Shown here: positions 1 to 6,835 of the stretch, piece by piece
How positions within the stretch are numbered: the first letter of the stretch is position 1
Layout of the letters: every line of letters starts with the position of its first letter
Assembly: GCA_012274205.1 (NCBI GenBank)
Contig: JAAOZY010000139.1
Span: forward strand, 1 to 6,835
Reading direction: 5' to 3'
From: Betaproteobacteria bacterium
Lineage (GTDB): Bacteria; Pseudomonadota; Gammaproteobacteria; Burkholderiales; SG8-39
Length of the DNA stretch: 6,835 nt
Position numbers and translations under genes: made by a program
Notes under the pieces: generated by a model
Seen by the model: only the letters and a program-made list of their open reading frames with translations
The model's database searches: none
Told to the model about the DNA's origin: nothing

Positions 1-116
1 CTGCTATTCTCGCCGCAGACCACCGGCGCATTGCGGATCAGCGCGCGCAGCGGCAGCGTGAGCGTCTGCTGCTCGCCCGCGAGCCGGTGTTCGAGCTGGG
101 TCTTGTCTGCTGCCAT
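1..116 (-). CDS. CBS/DUF294-type signalling protein, N-terminus only (runs off the window)
   Basis: Only the first 38 codons are present. The ATG is at 116-114, preceded by a GAGG ribosome site (126-123) with 6-base spacing. The protein begins MAADKTQLEHRLAGEQQ and continues LPLRALIRNAPVVCGENS. The segment 'LPLRALIRNAPVV' followed by an acidic/polar turn is how a CBS domain usually opens in proteins of the DUF294 class. That family carries CBS domains (often after a cyclic-nucleotide-binding domain) followed by a GlnD-like putative nucleotidyltransferase domain. It starts 19 bases after the stop of the exonuclease gene, so it is probably in the same operon. In other proteobacteria such genes sit beside an exonuclease gene and the acetate permease gene actP. 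The CBS reading rests on about 20 residues and on gene context. The nucleotidyltransferase part is outside the window and is assumed. Confidence 0.6.
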   Translation of the reverse strand, partial: MAADKTQLEHRLAGEQQTLTLPLRALIRNAPVVCGENS

Positions 117-122
117 CGCCGG

Positions 123-126
123 CCTC
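123..126 (-). promoter_or_regulatory. Ribosome binding site of the CBS/DUF294 gene
   Basis: GAGG on the minus strand, 6 bases before the ATG at 116. It supports this start in a window where little of the protein can be used to choose one. It follows a tandem stop (TAA then TAG, 138-133) that closes the exonuclease gene. Confidence 0.55.
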
Positions 127-135
127 GTTTCCCTA

Positions 136-2292
136 TTAGTATTGCAGCCGCGCGTGGTAAGTCGCGCGCGACGCCTCCAGCACCTGCCCCAGCGTCACGA
201 TGCCCTGCTCGGCGAGCAGCGGCAGCAGGCGCAGGAAGATCTCGCCGGTCACCAGCGCGTCGCCCAGGGCGGTGTGCCGGCCGATCACGCTCACGCCGAG
301 CCGCCCGGCCACGGCTTCGAGGCTGTGCCCCTCCTGGTTCGGATGCACGATCACCGACAGCAGCAGCGTATCGAGCACCGGCTGGGAAAAGCGGATGCCG
401 GTGGCGGCCTCCTTCAGCTCCAGGAAGCGCATGTCGAATGCGGCATTGTGCGCGACCAGCACCGTGTCCTCGCAAAAGTGCTGGAACTGCGGCAGCACCT
501 CGGCGATGGTCGGCTGGCCCCGCAGCGTCTGCGCCTCGATGCCGTGGATGCGCGTCGCCTCCCTGCCCACCGGCCGCTGCGGATCGACGAGCTGCTCGAA
601 CACCTCGTTCTTGAGCAGGCGCGCGTTGACAATGCGCACCGCGCCCAGGCTGATGATCTCGTCGCCGGCGGAGGGCTCCAGCCCGGTGGTTTCCGTATCG
701 AACACGGTGTAGTGCAGCTCGGCGAGCTTGCGCCCGGCCAGGCCCGGCGCCGCATCCGCATGGCCGAACAGGTCGAAGTCGTAGTACTCGGGCCGGCTGT
801 CGGGGCTGGCGCTGCGCCGCTGCGGCGCCGCCGCCGGGGCGCCCAGCGGCAGCAGCAGCCGGAACCAGGCCGTATGCGAAGTCTTGTGCGACTGCACCCA
901 GACTTCGGCGCCGTGGCGCTCGAGCACATCCTTCAGGGTGAGCGGCGTCTGCTGCGCGCCGACTTGCATCGGCTCGGTCTCCCACAGCGCGAGCGCGTCG
1001 CTGCCCACGATCGCCCCGCTCCACACGATGTCGAGCTCGGCAAAGCGCCCGTTCGCCGCCGCGCGCAGCCCGATCGAGCGCACGCCGTAGTCTTCGCGCA
1101 TGCGCCCGGCGAGGTAGGTCAGCGCCTCGACCAGGGCGAAGCTGTCCACCTTGATCCAGATGTCCTCCGGCGCCTGCTCCTGGGCGCAGGGCAGGCCGAG
1201 CACCGCCTCGATGCGCCGGCGCGCCACGCTAAGCAGGTCGGCCGCGCGCATGTCCTCCAGCGCGAGCCCGGCCTTGAGCGCGTCGGCGTATTCGGCCAGC
1301 GCGTCGTTGATCATGGCGGAGACCTGGCGCGATTCGGCGGCGACGATGCCGGTGAACTGCACGCGGCGCGCTTCGTTCATCTCCGGGAACGAAGCCAGGT
1401 TTTCGGCGGCGGCGCGCAGGCTCGCCATCGGCGCGCGCACCCCCGCCGCGAACGCGCGCAGCAGCGAACGCCGCTGCGCTTCCTGGTCCATCATTTCGGT
1501 CACATCCTCCAGCGCCAGCACCATGCCGGCGATGCGCCCGCCTGCCGACAGAAACGGCGCCATCTGCACCTTCACCAGGGCGCCGGTCACCGCGTTGGTA
1601 ATGAAGCGCGTGGCCGGAAATTCGACGCCCTGGTCCAGGCTCGACTGCAGCTTTTCCAGCGCATGCGCCACCTGGTCGCGGTCGATCAGCGTGAACACCG
1701 AGCGCCCCAGGCCGACCAGGCGGCCGACGATGTCGTGGCGCGCGCCCGGCGCCGGCGCCGCCGCGCCGAACAGGGCCTTGGCTTTTTCGTTGTACAGCAG
1801 GATCCGGCCTTCGGCATTGCACAGGAGCACGCCCTCGGACAATTCCGACATCAGCGCGGCGAGGCGGTTGCGCTCTTCGGCGAGCCGCGCGCTGGATGCG
1901 CCGATGCGCGCCTCGACGTCCTGCTGCAGCTGCTGGTGCGCATCGGCAAGGCGGTTGATGGCGGCGGCGAGATCGACAAGTTCGGCGCCGCCGCGCGCCC
2001 TCACGCGGTGCTCCGGGTTGGCCCCGAGCACGATGCGCGTCTGCTCGGCGAGCGCGCGCACCGAGGTCACGTAGTTGCGGAACAGCCAGGCGAGCGTCCC
2101 GGCGCAGGCGATCAGCAGCAGCGCGGCGAAGAACAGCAGCATCTGCTCGCGCTCGCCGAGGATGCGCAGCAGTATCCGGTATTCGCCTTCGGGCAGCCCG
2201 GCCGCCATCAGGGCGGCGGTGGCCGCGACGAAGGCGATGATCCCGCCGAACAGCAGCGTCAGCCAGATTGAAAATTTCAACCTGTGGTTCAT
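136..2292 (-). CDS. Membrane HAMP-PAS-pseudokinase fused to a DnaQ-like DEDDh 3'-5' exonuclease
   Basis: 718 residues. The ATG at 2292 overlaps the receiver's stop (ATGA); the open frame extends 65 codons further upstream, but that part is the out-of-frame shadow of the receiver gene. Two membrane helices (about 8-33 and 50-71) flank a loop of about 16 residues. A HAMP-like segment follows (72-125), then a short coiled coil and a PAS-like domain (about 142-265). Residues 273-485 line up with a HisKA/HATPase core but lack its catalytic residues: the phospho-acceptor His is Ala283 ('FAAGVRAPM' against 'VTHELRTPL'), the N-box Asn is missing, and the DNGPGI and GTGLGL boxes are replaced. Residues 527-718 are a DEDDh exonuclease with all key residues visible: Asp532/Glu534 (FDTETTG), Asp620 (HNAAFD), His673 and Asp678 (GRHTALGDA). 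Family knowledge predicts metal-dependent 3'-5' hydrolysis of DNA, RNA or nucleotide ends, here on the cytoplasmic side of the membrane. The substrate is unknown. It is far larger than free-standing DnaQ-like proteins of about 200-250 residues. The exonuclease domain call is very secure; the kinase-like part is an alignment by eye. Confidence 0.9.
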   Translation of the reverse strand: MNHRLKFSIWLTLLFGGIIAFVAATAALMAAGLPEGEYRILLRILGEREQMLLFFAALLLIACAGTLAWLFRNYVTSVRALAEQTRIVLGANPEHRVRARGGAELVDLAAAINRLADAHQQLQQDVEARIGASSARLAEERNRLAALMSELSEGVLLCNAEGRILLYNEKAKALFGAAAPAPGARHDIVGRLVGLGRSVFTLIDRDQVAHALEKLQSSLDQGVEFPATRFITNAVTGALVKVQMAPFLSAGGRIAGMVLALEDVTEMMDQEAQRRSLLRAFAAGVRAPMASLRAAAENLASFPEMNEARRVQFTGIVAAESRQVSAMINDALAEYADALKAGLALEDMRAADLLSVARRRIEAVLGLPCAQEQAPEDIWIKVDSFALVEALTYLAGRMREDYGVRSIGLRAAANGRFAELDIVWSGAIVGSDALALWETEPMQVGAQQTPLTLKDVLERHGAEVWVQSHKTSHTAWFRLLLPLGAPAAAPQRRSASPDSRPEYYDFDLFGHADAAPGLAGRKLAELHYTVFDTETTGLEPSAGDEIISLGAVRIVNARLLKNEVFEQLVDPQRPVGREATRIHGIEAQTLRGQPTIAEVLPQFQHFCEDTVLVAHNAAFDMRFLELKEAATGIRFSQPVLDTLLLSVIVHPNQEGHSLEAVAGRLGVSVIGRHTALGDALVTGEIFLRLLPLLAEQGIVTLGQVLEASRATYHARLQY

Positions 2293-2674
2293 GCCCCGCC
2301 CGGCTTTGCCGGCGCGCCGAGCAGCTCGTCGATCTTGGCGACCAGTTCCTTGCTGGAGAACGGTTTGGTGAGGTAGTAATCGGCGCCGAGGGACATGCCC
2401 TTGCTGACCTCGACCTCGCGTCCCTTGGCCGACAGCATGATGATCTTGATGTGCTGCCACTCGGGGCGCTCGCGCATGCGCTGGCACACTTCGTAGCCGC
2501 TCTTCACGCTCATCATGACGTCGAGCAGGACCAGGTCGGGCAGGTGCCGCTCGACCTGCTGCAGCGCGGCCTCGCCGTCGCTCGCCAGCAGCACCTGGTA
2601 GCCGCTGCGCTGCAGCAGGTACTCGATCGCGGTCACGATATTCGGCTCGTCGTCGGCTATCAGGATGGTCTTGC

Positions 2675-2678
<4 letters not shown>
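2289..2678 (-). CDS. Single-domain response regulator (receiver only)
   Basis: 129 residues starting at GTG (2678), 6 bases after a strong AAGGAGG. The open frame continues about 80 codons upstream, but that stretch is antiparallel-frame noise inside the kinase gene. It is a complete receiver domain: acidic pair Asp9/Asp10, phospho-acceptor Asp53 (LVLLDVMM), Ser83 in the Thr/Ser switch position (MLSAKG) and Lys105 (TKPF). The domain fills the whole protein, so there is no DNA-binding or enzymatic output; it must act by protein contact or as a phosphate relay or sink. One oddity: the Pro normally four residues after the phospho-Asp is Ser57. The start overlaps the kinase stop (GTGA, 2675-2678) and the stop overlaps the exonuclease start (ATGA, 2289-2292), so all three are probably made together. 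The kinase at its 5' side is the natural phosphodonor (inference). Confidence 0.93.
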
Positions 2679-5440
<2,762 letters not shown>

Positions 5441-5449
5441 CCTAAGAGC

Positions 5450-5479
5450 TCAATTCAAATTGTTGCGATACCCCTTCAT
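5450..5479 (-). other. Possible 9-codon leader ORF ahead of the kinase
   Basis: In the 117-base gap before the kinase, ATG at 5479 follows a purine-rich AGGGGAGC and encodes MKGYRNNLN before TGA at 5452-5450, ending 9 bases before the kinase ATG and in the same frame. The kinase's own ribosome site is weak, so ribosomes finishing this short frame could help start the kinase. The spacing of the purine box to the ATG is tight and nothing shows that it is translated. It may be chance. Confidence 0.2.
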
Positions 5480-5488
5480 GCTCCCCTG

Positions 5489-5530
5489 GGCCGGGGCGCC
5501 GCAGGACCCATCCTGCGCCAGGTTCCGGCC
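5489..5530 (-). other. Two-tier inverted repeat in the leader of the kinase gene
   Basis: An inner 7-bp stem (CGCAGGA at 5500-5506 with TCCTGCG at 5511-5517, loop CCCA) sits inside an outer 6-bp stem (GGCCGG at 5489-5494 with CCGGCC at 5525-5530). It has no T-run after it on either strand, so it does not look like an intrinsic terminator. It lies between the stop of the small membrane protein (5558) and the kinase start (5440). It could mark an mRNA processing or stability site that sets the ratio of the two products (inference). The rest of the gap (5441-5488 and 5531-5557) shows no further gene beyond the possible leader ORF. Confidence 0.4.
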
Positions 5531-5557
5531 GCGCCGGGCTGACCGCGGCGCAGCCGT

Positions 5558-5755
5558 TCAATCCCTGGATTCGATCACGTACGCCATGCACGCCGTCAGC
5601 AGGCCCCAGGCGGCGAAAATATAGGCGTAAAGAACCGGAATGCCGAATACGGTTGCCGCCACGTTGAATATCGCGAGCAGGGGATAGTTGAACAGCACCA
5701 CGCCCAGCACGCACAATGCCGTCAGGCGCTGCCCCTTGAGTTCAAACCGGTCCAT
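5558..5755 (-). CDS. Small two-helix membrane protein associated with the symporter-kinase
   Basis: 65 residues: MDRFELKGQRLTALCVLGVV, then two hydrophobic helices (about 11-33 and 38-60) and the charged end ESRD. GGGAGG lies 5 bases before the ATG at 5755, a good ribosome site. The layout (short basic N-terminus, a helix with 'NYPLL', then 'GIPVLYAYIFAAW', second helix) resembles small integral membrane proteins encoded just before SSS-family symporters, such as the DUF3311 or YhdT/DUF997 types. I cannot assign it to one family by eye. It lies 31 bases after the response regulator and 117 bases before the transporter-kinase, all in the same direction, so a small subunit or folding partner of the transporter half is the simplest guess. 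The coding call is firm; the function is inference. Confidence 0.82.
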   Translation of the reverse strand: MDRFELKGQRLTALCVLGVVLFNYPLLAIFNVAATVFGIPVLYAYIFAAWGLLTACMAYVIESRD

Positions 5756-5760
5756 GCCTG

Positions 5761-5766
5761 CCTCCC
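5761..5766 (-). promoter_or_regulatory. Ribosome binding site of the small membrane protein
   Basis: GGGAGG on the minus strand, 5 bases before the ATG at 5755. It lies in the 31-base gap after the response regulator stop. It supports treating this short frame as a real gene. Confidence 0.65.
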
Positions 5767-5786
5767 AGGGATTGCGGGCCTGCTGT

Positions 5787-6458
5787 TCAGTGCGTCTGCG
5801 GCCGTTCCAGGCAATAGCCGAGGCCGCGTATGGTGACGATCTTCACCCCGCCGCGGTCGAGCTTCTTGCGCAGCCGGTGGATATACACCTCGATCGCGTT
5901 GGTGCTCACCTCCTCGCCCCATTCGCACACGCTGTCGACCAGGTGCTCCTTGCTTACCATGCAGCCCGGGCGCTGCAGCAGGATTTCGAGCAGCGCCAGT
6001 TCGCGCGCCGACAGCTCGACCATCTCGCCCTCGATGCGCGCCACCTTGCCCACGGTGTCATAGGAAAGCGTGCCGTGGCGCAGCACCGGCGAGCCGGTCT
6101 GGCCGCGCCGGGCGAGTGCGCGCACGCGCGCCTCGAGCTCCGCCAGCGCGAACGGCTTGGCCAGATAATCGTCGGCGCCCAGGTCCAGTCCGCGCACCCG
6201 GTCGTTGACGCCGTCCATCGCCGTGAGTATGAGCACCGGCAGGCGCGACTGGCGTGCGCGCAGGCGCCGCAGCACTTCGAGCCCGCCCATCTTGGGCAGG
6301 CCCAGATCGAGTATCAGCAGGTCGAACTCGCTGCTCGCGGTCGCGCTGTCGGCTTCGGCGCCGGTCCTGACGCAATTCACGGCATAGCCCGCCTCGCGCA
6401 GGGAGCAGCGCAGGCCTTCGGCCAGTACCGCGTCGTCTTCGGCGACGAGTATTCTCAT
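5787..6458 (-). CDS. OmpR/PhoB-family response regulator (receiver plus winged helix)
   Basis: 223 residues, the usual length for this family. The receiver (1 to about 117) has Asp8/Asp9, phospho-acceptor Asp51 (LILDLGLPKMGG), Thr79 and Lys101 (KPF). After a short linker, residues about 127-218 form a winged-helix DNA-binding domain: ELSARELALLEILLQRPG (148-165), the recognition helix region STNAIEVYIHRLRKKL (185-200) and the wing VTIRGLGYCLE (208-218). It closely resembles the TctD/QseB/PmrA branch. It should bind direct repeats as a dimer once phosphorylated and regulate transcription. The ATG at 6458 lies behind two purine boxes (AAGGGGAG and AGGGGAG). It is the first gene of the operon. 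The closest kinase is the symporter-kinase two genes downstream, a likely partner, although described CbrA and CrbS kinases work with NtrC- and NarL-type regulators. Targets are unknown; autoregulation is possible. Confidence 0.95.
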   Translation of the reverse strand: MRILVAEDDAVLAEGLRCSLREAGYAVNCVRTGAEADSATASSEFDLLILDLGLPKMGGLEVLRRLRARQSRLPVLILTAMDGVNDRVRGLDLGADDYLAKPFALAELEARVRALARRGQTGSPVLRHGTLSYDTVGKVARIEGEMVELSARELALLEILLQRPGCMVSKEHLVDSVCEWGEEVSTNAIEVYIHRLRKKLDRGGVKIVTIRGLGYCLERPQTH

Positions 6459-6484
6459 CTCCCCTATCTCCCCTTATTCGGTTC

Positions 6485-6493
6485 AGTGTAGCA
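6485..6493 (-). promoter_or_regulatory. Candidate extended -10 promoter of the signalling operon
   Basis: The minus strand reads TGCTACACT: an extended -10 (TG, one base, TACACT). Its 3' end is 26 bases before the ATG at 6458, which would give a leader of about 20 bases. No convincing -35 is visible at 16-18 bases (GTGCAG is the nearest). It lies in the only gap between the groL terminator and the first regulator, so a promoter is expected in this area; this exact site is a guess by eye. Confidence 0.35.
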
Positions 6494-6554
6494 AACCGTT
6501 GCCGGTACTGCACCGGCGCGAGCAGCGGGGGATAGGCGCGCCCAATCGCAGGGC

Positions 6555-6585
6555 AAAAAAAAGCCCCGCCGAAGCGGGGCTTTTT
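6555..6585 (-). terminator. Intrinsic terminator after groL, possibly bidirectional
   Basis: A perfect 7-bp stem (GCCCCGC 6563-6569 with GCGGGGC 6574-6580, loop CGAA, TTCG on the minus strand) is flanked by eight A (6555-6562) and five T (6581-6585). Read on the minus strand the hairpin is followed by eight T, a textbook Rho-independent terminator for the groL transcript. The T-run on the plus strand means it could also stop transcripts going the other way. It separates groL from the signalling operon. Confidence 0.93.
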
Positions 6586-6596
6586 GTCTATTGGTG

Positions 6597-6623
6597 CTTC
6601 CCCGCATGAACCGCCCGGGGAAG
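6597..6623 (-). other. Second stem-loop in the groL 3' region
   Basis: A perfect 8-bp inverted repeat: CTTCCCCG (6597-6604) and CGGGGAAG (6616-6623) with an 11-base loop. There is no T-run, so it is not a terminator by itself. It lies between the long hairpin next to the groL stop and the terminator. No gene is visible in 6586-6679. Confidence 0.55.
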
Positions 6624-6626
6624 GAC

Positions 6627-6678
6627 GCAAGCGTTTCCAGTCGCGGCGCGCCAGGGCGCACCGCTCCTGGACGTTTGC
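6627..6678 (-). other. Long imperfect hairpin directly after the groL stop codon
   Basis: The lower stem pairs 6627-6640 with 6667-6678: 12 pairs with one G-T wobble and a two-T bulge at 6634-6635. Above a 2x2 internal loop, GCGG (6643-6646) pairs with CCGC (6661-6664), then GCGC (6648-6651) with GCGC (6656-6659) around the loop CAGG. It begins 1 base after the groL stop (6682-6680). Likely roles are protection of the groL mRNA 3' end or part of a small RNA cut from it (inference). Confidence 0.6.
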
Positions 6679-6679
6679 A

Positions 6680-6835
6680 TCACATGTCCATGCCGCCCAT
6701 GCCGCCCATTCCACCCATGCCGCCCATGCCGCCGGGCATGCCGCCGCCGCCAGCCGGCTTGTCTTCGACCAGCTCGGCCACCATGCAGTCGGTGGTGAGC
6801 ATCAGGCCGGCGATCGAAGCCGCATTCTGCAGCGC
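6680..6835 (-). CDS. groL: Chaperonin GroEL, C-terminal end (gene runs off the window)
   Basis: The last 51 residues are present, starting ALQNAASIAGLMLTTDCMVA and continuing ELVEDKP, then a glycine/methionine tail ending DM. This is the conserved end of GroEL: the ALQNAASIAG...LTT segment belongs to the equatorial domain, and the flexible GGM tail projects into the folding cavity. GroEL is the cytoplasmic 14-subunit chaperonin that folds proteins with ATP and GroES. The rest of the gene, and probably groS before it, lies beyond the right edge. It ends ahead of its own terminator and so is not part of the signalling operon. Confidence 0.97.
   Translation of the reverse strand, partial: ALQNAASIAGLMLTTDCMVAELVEDKPAGGGGMPGGMGGMGGMGGMGGMDM
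6689..6733 (-). repeat. Five Gly-Gly-Met repeats in the GroEL tail
   Basis: Five 9-base units, four GGCGGCATG and one variant GGTGGAATG, encode five GGM repeats after MP and before the final DM. This is the usual GroEL tail. Such short repeats can change copy number by slippage, but nothing here suggests a defect. Confidence 0.85.

Noticed and set aside
31..2271. 746-codon open frame on the plus strand
   Set aside because: It is antisense to the exonuclease fusion gene, rich in Arg, Gln, His and Ala with no recognisable domain, as expected from opposite frames in GC-rich genes.
2293..2487. 65-residue N-terminal extension of the exonuclease fusion
   Set aside because: It overlaps the receiver gene out of frame, looks like noise, and the ATG at 2292 gives the normal ATGA overlap followed directly by a membrane helix.
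5442..5714. 90-codon minus-strand frame across the small-protein gene and the leader
   Set aside because: It is Arg/Gly/Pro-rich with no motif, and competes with a two-helix membrane protein that has a good ribosome site.
6485..6505. Sigma-54 promoter (GG...GC) upstream of the first regulator
   Set aside because: The GG and GC are separated by 9 bases instead of 10, and the flanking bases do not match TGGCAC/TTGC.
6464..6661. 65-codon minus-strand frame between groL and the regulator
   Set aside because: It runs through the groL terminator hairpin and has no ribosome site or recognisable features.

Overview
The window is GC-rich (by eye about two-thirds G+C) bacterial DNA. Every gene I can support lies on the minus strand, so the locus reads right to left. 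Codon bias, the GroEL tail and the symporter-kinase/exonuclease/CBS gene order suggest a betaproteobacterium (inference; no marker gene here settles it).

Right end (6680-6835): the last 51 codons of groL, ending in a normal Gly-Gly-Met tail. Its 3' region (6555-6679) folds into three stem-loops in a row. The last is a strong intrinsic terminator that separates groL from the next operon and could also work on the other strand.

Centre and left (1-6458): a compact signalling operon. In reading order: an OmpR/PhoB-type response regulator (6458-5787); a 65-residue two-helix membrane protein (5755-5558); a 921-residue sensor kinase whose N-terminal half is a sodium/solute-symporter-like transporter followed by a STAC linker and an intact HisKA/HATPase core (5440-2675); a 129-residue receiver with no output domain (2678-2289); a 718-residue membrane protein with HAMP and PAS regions, a degenerate histidine-kinase core and an intact DEDDh exonuclease domain (2292-136); and the start of a CBS/DUF294-type protein (116 to beyond base 1). 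Kinase, receiver and exonuclease genes are joined by 4-base stop/start overlaps (GTGA, ATGA), which points to translational coupling. A possible extended -10 promoter lies just upstream of the first regulator.

How it may work: the transporter-kinase resembles the CbrA/CrbS(MxtR) family, which ties uptake or availability of small carbon or nitrogen compounds to gene expression. In other proteobacteria an exonuclease gene and a DUF294/CBS gene sit beside the acetate permease gene, so a role in acetate or short-chain carbon control is a reasonable guess. The kinase would phosphorylate the DNA-binding regulator and/or the lone receiver. The most unusual part is the pseudokinase-exonuclease fusion: a dead kinase with its own PAS sensor, tethered to the membrane and carrying an apparently active nuclease, co-translated with a real kinase and next to a predicted nucleotidyltransferase gene. 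I know of no described function for it.
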